A stretch of 44,020 bases of DNA from Gammaproteobacteria bacterium RIFCSPHIGHO2_12_FULL_41_20 (GTDB lineage: Bacteria > Pseudomonadota > Gammaproteobacteria > DSM-16500): assembly GCA_001801575.1 (NCBI GenBank), contig MGYC01000037.1:17830-61849 (forward strand). The letters run 5' to 3'. Below, one piece after another: positions 7,711 through 17,211 of the stretch. Position 1 is the first letter of the stretch. Each line of letters starts with the position of its first letter. The notes under the pieces were generated by a model that worked only from the letters and a program-made list of their open reading frames with translations, was not told the origin of the DNA and searched no databases. The position numbers were made by a program, and so were the translations under genes.

Positions 7711-8526
7711 TTATTTACAGGAGCTTTGCTGAATAGATGAGGATAAGCATGCTATTTTCGCATACTCTGCATTAGCGCGTAAATGCTCAGAATTAACTGT
7801 GCCAATGACAATACTGGATATACCAGGTTCACGCAAAATAAAGTTAAAAGCCTGCAGGGCTGCATCTTCTCGCGCAATTTTGTTTAAATGGCCGCTGGCC
7901 AACGCTTTTTTAATTAATATCCCTTTTTGTTGTTGATGCGCATAACGAATTACATCGCGTTCAGATGATGCGGTAGGGTTGAATGTGACCATGACTGCAT
8001 CAGAGTGATCAAGGGCTAATATTCCTCCCGCTATAGTTTTTGTTGACATACCTATAGCACGGATTTTCCCGGACTTCTTTAATTCGGTTAATGTATTAAG
8101 TGCGTTTTCTTTTTGGATAATAGAGAGATCATTGCCATCAGAGTGAATCAGCACGATATCTAGGTAATCTGTTTGTAAGCGTTTTAAACTACGCTCCACG
8201 CTATGGCGTATGTTGGCAGCTGTAAAATCAAAATAAGATTGGCCATTAATAAAATCTTCGCCGGCTTTGCTAGCGATTATCCATTGTTGTCGTTGGCCTT
8301 GTAAGAATTTACCCAAGCGTTCTTCACTGTGCCCATAAGCCGGGGCCGTATCGAGTAAGTTTATGCCTAGGGTTTGTGCATCAGCCAGTAAAGTTCTAAT
8401 TTCATCATCGCTGGGAAGCTGAAAGGGATGAGGGTAATGGACATTTTGATTGCGACCAAATTTTACTGTGCCTAAACCAATAATGCTTACCTCAATATCC
8501 GTGCTGCCAAGTTGGCGTTTTAGCAT
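7711..8526 (-). CDS. Aldo/keto reductase
   Basis: This 271-residue NAD(P)H-dependent oxidoreductase has the (beta/alpha)8 aldo/keto reductase fold. The full catalytic tetrad is visible: D59 and Y64 in LLDTAPAYGHSEERLG, K87 in IIASKAGED, and H128 in DIVLIHSDG. The cofactor end reads SSIVIGTVNSEHLRAN, as usual for the family. The start at 8526 overlaps the last seven bases of the upstream FAD oxidoreductase gene, so the two are probably translationally coupled. The substrate is unknown. The pairing with an FAD amine/hydroxyacid-type oxidoreductase suggests a small-molecule metabolic step shared by both. Confidence 0.9.
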   Translation of the reverse strand: MLKRQLGSTDIEVSIIGLGTVKFGRNQNVHYPHPFQLPSDDEIRTLLADAQTLGINLLDTAPAYGHSEERLGKFLQGQRQQWIIASKAGEDFINGQSYFDFTAANIRHSVERSLKRLQTDYLDIVLIHSDGNDLSIIQKENALNTLTELKKSGKIRAIGMSTKTIAGGILALDHSDAVMVTFNPTASSERDVIRYAHQQQKGILIKKALASGHLNKIAREDAALQAFNFILREPGISSIVIGTVNSEHLRANAEYAKIACLSSSIQQSSCK

Positions 8527-9728
8527 AACAACTCATCCCATACTGGTTTAGCTAATGGTGGGATAGGCCAAGCGCGTAATTCGCGCGTGTCATGTTTGCA
8601 AGGTGACAATTGTTCTTGGCGCAGGTGTTGCATGATGTCATTGGTGAGTTTTGGTGCTAAGGCTAGTTTTGTGGGCCAAGCAATAATCATGTTGTTAATG
8701 GATTTTAAGAATACGCCGTCAGGTCTTTTGCCATTGGGCTGCAATGGTTCAATACGGTCTATCATGAAACTAGTAAATTGTGCTGCGGAAAAATCTAGCC
8801 ACGGGAACAATTGACGTAATTCTTTTTGCGCGGTGGTAATTTGCGTTTTACTATCTCGATGAATGCCTTCTTCAGCGAGCTGTCCACCGATATACCAGGC
8901 AAGTTGATTATCACGGGTTTGATGTGTGGTAATGGTAATGCGTGGTAACATACTGCCTAAGCTTAAACAGTGGGCATAGAGAGAATGCGCGAAAGGAATC
9001 TTGACTAAAACCATGTGTAATGCGCGGCGCTGCATAGCGACATCCGGGTATTTTAGCTTTTTGATAATCATTTCATTGCCTGCACCAGCAGCAAATACAT
9101 AGCGTTGCGCGTGAATTTGTAGTTTTTCTCCTGACAAGGTGGTGGCTTCCAAGTAGGTGATATTCTGATTCTTATCTATATGTAATTGGTCTTCCTTAAA
9201 GGGTGAGATTTTAAAGATGACATCTTGATGAGGTTTAGCTAATTCACGAATCAGGGCAGGAATATCAATAACCATTTCATCTAGGGCATAGACTTCGCCT
9301 TTAAAATCGGGGTGTTGGAAAATGCTGGGATAATCTACTTTTTCTAAATAGGTAATGCGACTTTTTAGCGCAAAATTAGCGAAAAATTTAGTTAATTTCG
9401 TGGTCAGTTTACTAGATGACCATAAGTGCTGGTGAGGGGAGATAATAGGCACATGCGATAAATCAATATCCCCTTTTCCTTCTAGGCATTGTTTCCATAC
9501 TGTGGGCATATCAGCAATGGTTTGCGCTGACTCAGTCCAGTTGCCATGTAATGCATATTTCATGCCGCCATGAATAATACCTTGAGATTTATAGGTTTGC
9601 CCGCCACCCAATGTGTTCGATTCGAATAAGATAGCGCCAAAACCCGCTTGGCGTAATCGATTAAGTAACCATAAACCAAAAACCCCGCCACCTAAGATAA
9701 CAATATCCACTTCTACTGTTCTTGTCAT
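8520..9728 (-). CDS. FAD-dependent oxidoreductase (DAO / glycerol-3-phosphate dehydrogenase-like)
   Basis: This 402-residue flavoprotein opens with a Rossmann dinucleotide motif (VDIVILGGGVFGLWLLNRL) followed by ESNTLGGGQTYKSQGIIHGG, which is characteristic of the DAO family that includes glycerol-3-phosphate dehydrogenase and glycine oxidase. FAAGAGNE marks the second FAD contact. I chose ATG 9728 (MTRTVEV) because GGTGA lies upstream and the 17 extra residues of the longer frame (from 9779) resemble no family N-terminus. It is the first gene of a three-gene minus-strand run with the aldo/keto reductase and acyl-CoA synthetase. The substrate is not predictable from sequence. Confidence 0.85.
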   Translation of the reverse strand: MTRTVEVDIVILGGGVFGLWLLNRLRQAGFGAILFESNTLGGGQTYKSQGIIHGGMKYALHGNWTESAQTIADMPTVWKQCLEGKGDIDLSHVPIISPHQHLWSSSKLTTKLTKFFANFALKSRITYLEKVDYPSIFQHPDFKGEVYALDEMVIDIPALIRELAKPHQDVIFKISPFKEDQLHIDKNQNITYLEATTLSGEKLQIHAQRYVFAAGAGNEMIIKKLKYPDVAMQRRALHMVLVKIPFAHSLYAHCLSLGSMLPRITITTHQTRDNQLAWYIGGQLAEEGIHRDSKTQITTAQKELRQLFPWLDFSAAQFTSFMIDRIEPLQPNGKRPDGVFLKSINNMIIAWPTKLALAPKLTNDIMQHLRQEQLSPCKHDTRELRAWPIPPLAKPVWDELLC

Positions 9729-9837
9729 TTTGTTGTCACCCACGATGTTTTGCAAAAGAAAAGGCCAATAGTATCCCATAAAAAAGGTAGCAAATGCTAA
9801 CCTGGTTGCGGAGCCTCAGCAACTCGGTGAAGGCGGT

Positions 9838-9906
9838 ATGGGACCTTTGATGGAAATCCTAGGGGTGTTGATCATTTTATTGACACTATTCAATGGTATG
9901 GGCTAA
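9838..9906 (+). CDS. Possible 22-residue membrane peptide
   Basis: A tiny frame from ATG 9838 to TAA 9904-9906 encodes MGPLMEILGVLIILLTLFN followed by GMG. Nearly all of it is one hydrophobic helix. AAGGCGG precedes the ATG by two to three bases, and GGTGA lies a little further up. It sits in the divergent gap before the 71-residue plus-strand gene. It may be a small membrane protein, a leader peptide, or chance. Without homologues it stays speculative. Confidence 0.25.
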   Translation: MGPLMEILGVLIILLTLFNGMG

Positions 9907-9938
9907 AATGCCATTTTTTCTTTGGGAGTCTAGCATTG

Positions 9939-10154
9939 ATGAGTAACTCTAGAGATAATAATCCACAACAAAAACGCAATAATTATAAAAGTGCTGACAA
10001 TAAGGGCAGCCCTCTTGCGTTTCCAGTAACAGGGCGGAGTTCAGGATCAATGTATAAGAAGTTTGATCGTCCGCCAACGCCGTTTAACAGAGGAGATAAC
10101 GCGGCAGAGGATTCTGAAGGTGAAGAGCCGGTAAATAATTCTCGTAAACCGTAA
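9939..10154 (+). CDS. Small hydrophilic, probably disordered protein
   Basis: The product is 71 residues, rich in N, S, K, P, G and D, without hydrophobic segments or recognisable domains (MSNSRDNNPQQKRNNYKS at the start, an acidic AAEDSEGEEP near the end). The composition predicts intrinsic disorder. ATG 9939 has GGGAG ten bases upstream, a good SD, which is the main reason to treat it as real. It lies upstream of ccmA with a 58-base gap. The function is unknown. Confidence 0.5.
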   Translation: MSNSRDNNPQQKRNNYKSADNKGSPLAFPVTGRSSGSMYKKFDRPPTPFNRGDNAAEDSEGEEPVNNSRKP

Positions 10155-10212
10155 TTAACGAGAGTGTTTATATCTGGACTTTGGTTGTTTTTGACTTGAC
10201 GGATAGGCGCTA

Positions 10213-10833
10213 TTGCTAAGCTTGCAGGTACGACAATTAACTTGTGTACGTGGCCAGAAAATACTAAGCCGAAATATTCATTTTGAGCTTTCTTCAGGCG
10301 ATTTATTGTTAATTGAAGGTCGTAATGGCTCGGGTAAAACTAGTTTATTACGCCAGTTAGCCGCATTATCTACAACGGAAACAGGTAGGATACTTTGGCG
10401 AGGCCAGGATATTCATACCTGTTATCCCCATTATTGGCAACACCTGCATTACCTTGGTCATAGCCATGGGATTAAGCTTGGATTAACCATCGAGGAAAAC
10501 TTAAAGTTAATGGCTAGTCTAGCTGAGATGCCAATTTCGCTATCTTGCCAAGATGCGATTCTTCAGCAGCTCAATCTGCATACCTATCAGCATACTCTAG
10601 CAGCAGACTTGTCTGCTGGCCAAAAACGGCGGTTAGCATTAGCTCGACTGTGGTTAATTCACAAGCCATTATGGATATTGGATGAGCCATTAACGGCTTT
10701 AGATAGGGATTCACAAGCGTTATTTTTACATCATCTTGATCAGCATTTAACTACAGGGGGCATGTGTATATTAAGCTCACATTCGTCACTGCCGGTAGTG
10801 CCTCTGGTTATTTTGAGGCTACCGCAATGGTAA
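10213..10833 (+). CDS. ccmA: Cytochrome c biogenesis ABC transporter ATP-binding protein CcmA
   Basis: CcmA powers release of holo-CcmE in system I cytochrome c maturation, together with CcmB. The 206-residue protein has a Walker A IEGRNGSGKTSLLRQL (about 34-49), the CcmA-like signature LSAGQKRRLALARL (about 136-149), Walker B WILDEPLTALD (about 155-165) and the switch histidine in LSSHS. The start is TTG at 10213 after GGATAGG, and no in-frame ATG is suitable. It overlaps ccmB by seven bases (ATGGTAA). Only ccmA and ccmB are here, and the neighbours are unrelated, so ccmC-ccmH must lie elsewhere or be absent. Confidence 0.92.
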   Translation: MLSLQVRQLTCVRGQKILSRNIHFELSSGDLLLIEGRNGSGKTSLLRQLAALSTTETGRILWRGQDIHTCYPHYWQHLHYLGHSHGIKLGLTIEENLKLMASLAEMPISLSCQDAILQQLNLHTYQHTLAADLSAGQKRRLALARLWLIHKPLWILDEPLTALDRDSQALFLHHLDQHLTTGGMCILSSHSSLPVVPLVILRLPQW

Positions 10834-11498
10834 CTTTATTAGTACGAATATTGTGGAGTGATTTATTAATTTTTTTTCGTCGTGCCCGCGAGTGGTTATA
10901 CCCGTTAGGTTTTTTTATTATTGTGCTCAGCTTGTTTCCCTTAGCAATGACGCCAGACCCCTTTTTACTGCAAACATTAGCACCCGGTATTATTTGGATC
11001 GCAGCATTGTTAGCAAGCTTACTGGCATTAGAGAATATATTTGTCAGCGATATGGAGGCGGGTTTTATCGAGCAATTGTTATTAAATGCACACCCGCTTT
11101 CCTTATTATTAACAGTAAAAATAATTGCACATTGGTTGGTGGCTGAAATGCCGCTTATTTTATTGATGCCGTTGTTAGGATGGTGGTTTCATTTGTCTTT
11201 TGCTGTTAGCGGTATGTTAATGATAACGTTATTGCTGGGCACACCTATATTTAGTTTACTGGGAATGTTAGGCGTAGCATTAACACTGGGGTTACGTTCT
11301 CAAGGAGCCTTGTTAGGGTTATTGATTTTGCCATTAATGGTTCCTGTGTTGGTTTTTGGTGTGGGAACTGTGCAGCAATATATGGCTGGGTTACCGGTGT
11401 TGGGTAATGTGGCCTTTTTAGCCGGGTTATTGCTTGCAACAGGATGTGGATTGCCTTTGGCCATTGCTGCGGCATTACGTATTAGTCTGGATGAGTGA
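10827..11498 (+). CDS. ccmB: Heme exporter / cytochrome c maturation permease CcmB
   Basis: This 223-residue inner-membrane protein has about six hydrophobic segments. CcmB features include a start MVTLLVRILWSDLLIFFRR, the periplasmic EWLYPLGFF, and LASLLALENIFVSDMEAGFIEQLLL, which is the CcmB conserved loop. I place the start at ATG 10827, overlapping the ccmA stop. The longer frame from 10764 runs inside ccmA and lacks an SD. The length matches the usual 220-222 residues. Its stop is eight bases from the convergent gcdH stop. Confidence 0.93.
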   Translation: MVTLLVRILWSDLLIFFRRAREWLYPLGFFIIVLSLFPLAMTPDPFLLQTLAPGIIWIAALLASLLALENIFVSDMEAGFIEQLLLNAHPLSLLLTVKIIAHWLVAEMPLILLMPLLGWWFHLSFAVSGMLMITLLLGTPIFSLLGMLGVALTLGLRSQGALLGLLILPLMVPVLVFGVGTVQQYMAGLPVLGNVAFLAGLLLATGCGLPLAIAAALRISLDE

Positions 11499-11505
11499 GT
11501 AACAG

Positions 11506-12699
11506 CTATCTCCTCACATTCCCCAACGCTTTAAACGCTTGAATCTCTGTTTGCGTGCGTCCCAAAATTAAAGCATGGACGTCTGCTGTCCCTTCATAAG
11601 TTTTTACTGTCTCTAAATTTAGCATATGTCGTATCACTTGGAATTCTTCCATGATGCCATTAGCGCCATGCATGTCGCGTGCTTCACGTGCTATATCTAA
11701 TGCAGCTAAGGTGGCATGCCGTTTAACCAATGAAATCATCGGTGTGGCAGCACGCCCGGCTTCTTTCAAGCGCCCGACCCGTAAACATCCTTGTAATCCG
11801 AGGGTGATAGCACTCTGCATATTGGCGAGTTTGTATTGAATTAATTGATTAGCAGCAAGAGGTTGACCAAATTGGTGGCGATCTAAAACATATTGTCGTG
11901 CCGCATGCCAGCAAAATTCTGCAGCACCTAAAGCGCCCCATGCAATTCCATAACGTGCATTATCTAAGCATCCTAATGGCCCAGCTAAGCCATCTGCATG
12001 TGGTAGAAGGTTTTCTTCCGGAACAAACACGTTTTCCATGACGATTTCCCCGGTTACTGAAACACGCAAACTCATTTTGCCATGCATGATGGGAGCAGAA
12101 AGGCCTTCCATACCTTTTTCTAAGATAAAACCTCGAATACGGCCTTTATCATTCTTTGCCCAGACAATAAAAACATGGGCAAGGGGGGAATTAGTAATCC
12201 ACATTTTGTTGCCATTCAATACATAGCCTTTTTCTACATTTTTTGCATTTGTCTCCATACCACTCGGGTCAGAGCCATGATTAGGTTCAGTTAAACCAAA
12301 ACAACCTATCCATTCGCCGCTAGCCATTTTAGGTAAGTATTTTTGTTTTTGTGTTTCGCTACCGTAAGCATGGATAGCGTGCATAGCTAAACTAGATTGG
12401 ACGCTCATGGCAGATCGATAGCCTGAGTCAACGCGTTCTATTTCTCGTGCGATTAACCCATATGCAACATAATTTACTCCAGCACAGCCATATCCTTGAA
12501 TGGTGGCACCAAGGAGCCCGGCGCTACCCATTTCGCGCATGATGATGGGGTCGAAGTGTTCATTGTGAAAAGCCTCGAGTACGCGTGGTTGTAATTTCTC
12601 TTGCGCGAAATGACGTGCAGAATCACGAATCATCCGCTCTTCTTCAGTTAGTTGATCATCGAGTAATAAAGGGTCATCCCATTGAAATGCGGTTTCCAT
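11506..12699 (-). CDS. gcdH: Glutaryl-CoA dehydrogenase
   Basis: This flavin acyl-CoA dehydrogenase oxidises and decarboxylates glutaryl-CoA to crotonyl-CoA in lysine/tryptophan breakdown. The start [20 protein letters not shown] is characteristic of Gcd[18 protein letters not shown] binds flavin and substrate, and the catalytic glutamate lies in [17 protein letters not shown] prefer ATG 12699 ([10 protein letters not shown]), with GGGAG close upstream. ATG 12711 is an alternative adding four residues. The gene overlaps the end of the ABC ATPase gene by 26 bases, so it is probably co-transcribed with an efflux operon to which it has no obvious functional tie. Confidence 0.92.
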   Translation of the reverse strand: METAFQWDDPLLLDDQLTEEERMIRDSARHFAQEKLQPRVLEAFHNEHFDPIIMREMGSAGLLGATIQGYGCAGVNYVAYGLIAREIERVDSGYRSAMSVQSSLAMHAIHAYGSETQKQKYLPKMASGEWIGCFGLTEPNHGSDPSGMETNAKNVEKGYVLNGNKMWITNSPLAHVFIVWAKNDKGRIRGFILEKGMEGLSAPIMHGKMSLRVSVTGEIVMENVFVPEENLLPHADGLAGPLGCLDNARYGIAWGALGAAEFCWHAARQYVLDRHQFGQPLAANQLIQYKLANMQSAITLGLQGCLRVGRLKEAGRAATPMISLVKRHATLAALDIAREARDMHGANGIMEEFQVIRHMLNLETVKTYEGTADVHALILGRTQTEIQAFKALGNVRR

Positions 12700-13405
12700 A
12701 TATGCTCCCATCTTTTAATGTCACTATTCGCTGACATTGTTGGCTTATATCGCGATCATGCGTCACGATGATTATGGTGCGTTGTTCCTGTTGGTTCAAC
12801 TGTAAAAATAAATCCATAATTTCCTGACCGGTTTTTGCATCCAGAGAACCCGTAGGTTCATCAGCTAAAATAAGCTCAGGATTACCTATCAATGCTCGTG
12901 CAATAGCTACGCGTTGTTGTTGTCCCCCCGATAATTGATTTGGATAGTGAGTGGCAAAAGCATGTACACCCACGCGTTCTAACATAGCTAAACCTTGTTG
13001 TTTTGCTGCTATTCGGTCAATACCTCGATAGGATAACGGTAACATGACATTTTGCAATGCATTTAAACGGGGTAATAAAAAAAAAGATTGAAATACAAAA
13101 CCAATTTTTTGATTGCGTATCTTAGCGAGTTCATTTTCAGTTAAATGCGATACATCTTGATTATTAAAGAAGTAATGTCCGGTGGTGCAGTGATCAAGAA
13201 AGCCAATAATATGCATGAGTGTAGATTTCCCAGATCCAGACACACCGACAATGGCTACCATTTCACTGCGTTGTAATTCAAAATTAATGTTTTTCAATAC
13301 AGAGAGCGTCAATGGTTGGTCCATTGTAAGCGCTCTTGGTTTTTTAAGAGCAGCCTTCCCTAAGTAATAATTTTTGGTTACATCGCACAGTCTAATAAGG
13401 GGCAA
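12674..13405 (-). CDS. ABC transporter ATP-binding protein, MacB/LolD type
   Basis: The product is a 243-residue cytoplasmic ATPase of the MacB/LolD/FtsE class. Walker A is [19 protein letters not shown] (about 54-72), the Q-loop [21 protein letters not shown] is typical of this class, the signature is [15 protein letters not shown], Walker B is [12 protein letters not shown] and the H-loop VTHD. Only the ATPase is present. MacB proper is about 650 residues with a fused FtsX-type membrane domain, and the next gene is gcdH rather than a permease. It follows the membrane fusion protein gene with a 14-base overlap. The permease must be elsewhere or lost. Confidence 0.93.
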   Translation of the reverse strand: MPLIRLCDVTKNYYLGKAALKKPRALTMDQPLTLSVLKNINFELQRSEMVAIVGVSGSGKSTLMHIIGFLDHCTTGHYFFNNQDVSHLTENELAKIRNQKIGFVFQSFFLLPRLNALQNVMLPLSYRGIDRIAAKQQGLAMLERVGVHAFATHYPNQLSGGQQQRVAIARALIGNPELILADEPTGSLDAKTGQEIMDLFLQLNQQEQRTIIIVTHDRDISQQCQRIVTLKDGSIYGNRISMG

Positions 13406-14543
13406 CGACTTTATCTCCTGCTTGAAGATTAGCTAACACTATTACTGCATCTTCGGTGGTTTGCCCTACTTTTATCGGGGTTTCCACAGATTTTTTCATT
13501 TTTTCATTCCATTTTTTAACATAGGCAATGCCATTTTTTTCAGTCACTGCAGTAATTGGCACACTCAGATGTGGTGTTTCATCGGGAGTGATTTCTACTT
13601 TAGCGCTCATGCCAACGTGAATATTATTTTGCTGTTCCGTGGTTAAGCGTGGAACGGTAATTTCAACAGCGAAGGTGGGAACAGCGCCGCCGGTGGACTC
13701 ACCTTGTTTGTCGATAGCAGTAATTTCACCTTCTAGACTGTAATCATGAAAGGCGATGCCGGTGACTTTGATTTTTTGTCCAGAGTGTAGTTTATTAACC
13801 GTGAGTTCATTGACTTTAATGCCTATCATTAATCCATGTAAGTCACCAATAATGGTTAAGACGTCACCGGGTTTTACTGCATCGCCTTTACGCCATTTTT
13901 TATGCTCTTCTTCACTCTTAGCGGGGAGTAATGCAATGCCATCAGCAGGCGCAAAGATATGCAAGTTCTCAGCATCTGCCTGTAGATGCAAAGCTTGAGT
14001 GATTTTATCTATATCCGCAATAGTGAGTGCATAAAGATTTACATTTTTTACATTCAGTTGTTTCAGTAAACTCGCCAAAGCATCTTTGTTTTGTATTAAG
14101 GCTAATTGTGCGGAGTAGAAGTTAGATTGTTTCATTTTAAATTCATCGTCAGAAATCAACTGATTTTTATGCAGAAACTCGGCTTCTTGCAGTTGGCTCT
14201 GGCTAGTATTAAATTCATTTTTGGCTTTTACATATTGCATTAAAGCCGCCTTATAATCAGCTTGGAATTTTGTAGACGCGATGGTAAATATGGGCTGAGA
14301 TGTTTTCACGAGGTCACCATAATGAAATGGAATGTCAATAATGGTGCCTTCTACTGGACTAGTGACTACGACAGTTTTAAGCGGTTGAATGATGCCAGAA
14401 AAAAACAGGGACCCAGTTGCTGTATGAGACTCTACGGTGACCAGTTTAGGTTGATGTGTATTATCTTGTGACGAGCAGCTGGTGAGCAATAGACAAGTAC
14501 AAGCTAACATCAGAGTTGTAATGTATTGATATTTTTCTTTCAT
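13392..14543 (-). CDS. Periplasmic adaptor (membrane fusion) lipoprotein, MacA/HlyD type
   Basis: This 383-residue adaptor should link an inner-membrane ABC transporter to the TolC-type channel encoded just upstream. The N-terminus is a lipoprotein signal (ACTCLLLTSCSS, lipid-bearing cysteine about residue 23). A biotinyl/lipoyl-like half (VTSPVEGTIIDIPFHYGDLV) is followed by a coiled-coil hairpin (about 90-160), the second lipoyl half, then beta-barrel and membrane-proximal domains (VPITAVTEKNGIAYVKKW). The start overlaps the TolC stop by four bases (ATGA). MacA is the nearest familiar relative, but the substrate is unknown. Confidence 0.88.
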   Translation of the reverse strand: MKEKYQYITTLMLACTCLLLTSCSSQDNTHQPKLVTVESHTATGSLFFSGIIQPLKTVVVTSPVEGTIIDIPFHYGDLVKTSQPIFTIASTKFQADYKAALMQYVKAKNEFNTSQSQLQEAEFLHKNQLISDDEFKMKQSNFYSAQLALIQNKDALASLLKQLNVKNVNLYALTIADIDKITQALHLQADAENLHIFAPADGIALLPAKSEEEHKKWRKGDAVKPGDVLTIIGDLHGLMIGIKVNELTVNKLHSGQKIKVTGIAFHDYSLEGEITAIDKQGESTGGAVPTFAVEITVPRLTTEQQNNIHVGMSAKVEITPDETPHLSVPITAVTEKNGIAYVKKWNEKMKKSVETPIKVGQTTEDAVIVLANLQAGDKVVAPY

Positions 14544-15994
14544 ACTCTTACCTCTATGCTCCAGGTTTTTAATGTGTGGCCCATTAATAGATCCATATTG
14601 ATGAGTGATTTTAAATAGCTTATTCGTGAGCTCAGTGTGGCTTGTTGCGATTGAATTAATTGTAACTGCGCAGACTGTAGTTCAAGGCTATCAATTAACC
14701 CATGTAGATATTTTTGAAAGTTGAGCTCATAGGTTTTGTTTTGCAATTGCTCTGCTTCTTCAGAAAAAGACAAGGTGCGCGCTGTGCTGGCGATGCTGTT
14801 GTAACTATTAATGGCATTGGTTTCTTTGTTCCATTTTTCTTGGCGTAACGCAATTTCTGCTTCTTGCAAAGCAACTTTGGCATTGAGTACCGCTTGCTTA
14901 GCCATCTTATCATTCAGCGGGATTTTCAGAGTAAGTGATGCTCCCTCTACTTGATTTTGACCGTCGATCAAACTAGTTAAGCCCCCGGTGTTTTGTTGAC
15001 CGCTTAAGCCACTACCTATACCTGCATTGGCGTTGAAATTTAACTGCCAACGTGTGCCGTCTTCAGCAAGCAGTAATGCACGTGTGGTAGATCCGTGTAA
15101 GGTAATTTGATCAATTTGATATTGAATATCATTAGATAAGGCAGATGTTTTTGCTTGTTGAAGAGCAGGCTTAGGATATTTTTTAATAAGCTTAGGAATG
15201 TCTATAGAAGTAAAAGTGGTGTCGAGATTGGGATTTAAACCAATTGCAGTTAATAAGGCATAGCCAGATTGCTTCAGTGCGTTTCTATCACTCTCTAATT
15301 TTGCTCTAGCACTTGCCAGATTAGCTTGAACTGTAATCAATTCATTTCCGGCTTTACGACCAGCTTTAATAAATAGATGTGTTTGCTCTACCGATTTTGC
15401 TGCGCGTTTTACTGCATCCTCATCAATCCTAATAGTATGTTGCGCAGATACAACATCTAGATAGGCATTAATCACATTTGTTACCGTGGCACGTAAAGCG
15501 GCTTCCACGTTCAGTTTGGCAATTTTTTCATTGTCGCGTGTATTGTATAGGGCAGCCTCTACAATCGGACGACCAAAGCCACGCAGTAGCGGTTGCAGGA
15601 TTTCTAGCGATAAACCGGGTTGATAACTGGTAATAATATTGTTAGTTGCAGATAAAGTTACTTGTGTACCAAAGGGAGTTAATAGCGTGGCATTAGGAGA
15701 AATGCTATATCGATGTGTTGACTGAGTTTCCCCATTTGATTTGGTTCTTGCCATGGTGCCTGCAGCATCGATGGCATAATGTGGCTGAAATTGCCATTCT
15801 TGTACCTCACGATTAAATTTTTGCAACACGTAATTTAATCGTGACTGTTGTACATTCGGATTATCACGAATTGCCAACATGATGGCTTCTTCGAGTGATA
15901 ATTTTAGAGGGTTAGCATAGGCGTGAATGGATAACCATAGACAAATAAGGCCAATGAGCGGGCTGGTTATTTTTTTTATATTATTCGATATCAT
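14540..15994 (-). CDS. TolC-family outer membrane efflux channel
   Basis: This 484-residue outer-membrane factor is predicted to form the exit duct for the adjacent adaptor and ATPase. A signal peptide (LIGLICLWLSIHAYA) is followed by LSLEEAIMLAIRDNPNVQQSR, a typical TolC N-terminal helix. Two repeats rich in long coiled helices (about 170-260 and 385-470) match the family. The beginning overlaps the end of ddl by 14 bases. The protein is larger than many OprM-type channels but within the TolC range. Confidence 0.88.
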   Translation of the reverse strand: MISNNIKKITSPLIGLICLWLSIHAYANPLKLSLEEAIMLAIRDNPNVQQSRLNYVLQKFNREVQEWQFQPHYAIDAAGTMARTKSNGETQSTHRYSISPNATLLTPFGTQVTLSATNNIITSYQPGLSLEILQPLLRGFGRPIVEAALYNTRDNEKIAKLNVEAALRATVTNVINAYLDVVSAQHTIRIDEDAVKRAAKSVEQTHLFIKAGRKAGNELITVQANLASARAKLESDRNALKQSGYALLTAIGLNPNLDTTFTSIDIPKLIKKYPKPALQQAKTSALSNDIQYQIDQITLHGSTTRALLLAEDGTRWQLNFNANAGIGSGLSGQQNTGGLTSLIDGQNQVEGASLTLKIPLNDKMAKQAVLNAKVALQEAEIALRQEKWNKETNAINSYNSIASTARTLSFSEEAEQLQNKTYELNFQKYLHGLIDSLELQSAQLQLIQSQQATLSSRISYLKSLINMDLLMGHTLKTWSIEVRV

Positions 15995-17141
15995 GGCAGT
16001 AACTACGGTTTAACGCGCTCCTGCGACAATGTTTATCCATGGCCAGTTTGACTAATCGTGTTAATAACTCAGAATATGAAATACCAGAGGCACTCATGAG
16101 CTTGGGGTACATGCTAATTTGCGTAAAACCAGGGATCGTATTGATCTCATTAAAGTAAATACGTTGACTGCTTTTTTCTAAGAAAAGATCGACACGTGCC
16201 ATGCCTTCGCATTCCAGAATAGTAAATAATTTTTTAGCGATGGCTTGTGCTTGAGCTCCGAGCTCAGCTGTGATGGGGGCAGGAATAATGAGTTTGGCAC
16301 CATGCTCATCCAGGTATTTTGCCGCGTAGGAGTAAAATTCATGTCGAGGTTTGACTTCACCAACGACACTCATAATAGGTTCTGCCTCGAGTGAGGGGGT
16401 TTCTAATACAGCAATTTCTAATTCCATAGCATCAATGGCTTTTTCAACCAGTATTTTATTATCCAGTTGTAATGCAGCTTCTATAGCACAAGGTAATTGA
16501 TCCGGAGTTTTTACTTTGGTGATCCCAATGCTGGAGCCAGTATTCGCAGGTTTAACAAATACTGGGAAACCCAATTGTTTTTGAATTTGTTGACATAGTT
16601 CAGCAGCTTGGGTTTGCCATTGATTATGTTTGATGACTTTGTATGGATGCACATCAATATTGGCTTGGATGGCGAGACGTTTTGCTACATCTTTATCCAT
16701 GCCAATGGCTGAGCTTAAAATCCCGCAGCCCACATAAGGAACATCCGCTAATTCAAACAATCCTTGGATGGCACCGTCTTCGCATAATGCACCGTGCATG
16801 GCAGGAAACACTACGTCGAATAAACGTTGATTTTTTGTAGCGCGTGTAATTAATTCACTGGCTTGGCGTGGTACTACAGATTTTCCTATCCAATCCGGTG
16901 TAAACAATTGCCGGTGATCATCGCGAAGTAATTTCAACTCCTGGGTATCCGTCAGTTGCTTATCTTGAGAAATATCACCAAGAAACCAGGTGCCTTGTTT
17001 ATCAATGCCTATAGGGATGACCTCAAATAAAGAAGGATCAAGGTATTGGATGATATTTTTTGCTGATTGCAATGAAACTTCATGCTCTGGAGATCGACCG
17101 CCATAAAGTACGGCTACGCGGATTTTTTTGGATGAATTCAT
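15981..17141 (-). CDS. ddl: D-alanine--D-alanine ligase
   Basis: Ddl is the cytoplasmic ATP-grasp enzyme that makes D-Ala-D-Ala for peptidoglycan. The N-terminal VAVLYGGRSPEHEVSLQSA is diagnostic. The ATP-grasp core shows FPVFVKPANTGSSIGITKV and the C-terminal metal site YFNEINTIPGFTQISMYPKL. I chose ATG 17141 (MNSSKKIRV, 386 residues) with AGAGA upstream. The 20 extra residues of the longer frame from 17201 are hydrophobic and not shared by the family. The length suggests a DdlA-type enzyme. It heads the run ddl-tolC-adaptor-ATPase-gcdH. The strong TATAAT at 17212-17217 upstream may be its promoter. Confidence 0.95.
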   Translation of the reverse strand: MNSSKKIRVAVLYGGRSPEHEVSLQSAKNIIQYLDPSLFEVIPIGIDKQGTWFLGDISQDKQLTDTQELKLLRDDHRQLFTPDWIGKSVVPRQASELITRATKNQRLFDVVFPAMHGALCEDGAIQGLFELADVPYVGCGILSSAIGMDKDVAKRLAIQANIDVHPYKVIKHNQWQTQAAELCQQIQKQLGFPVFVKPANTGSSIGITKVKTPDQLPCAIEAALQLDNKILVEKAIDAMELEIAVLETPSLEAEPIMSVVGEVKPRHEFYSYAAKYLDEHGAKLIIPAPITAELGAQAQAIAKKLFTILECEGMARVDLFLEKSSQRIYFNEINTIPGFTQISMYPKLMSASGISYSELLTRLVKLAMDKHCRRSALNRSYCHDIE

Positions 17142-17211
17142 ATGTATCTCTAAAATGAATGAATAAATCTCTAGGATTATGAAACTATGGCAGTTTAACA
17201 TAAAAGTTAAG

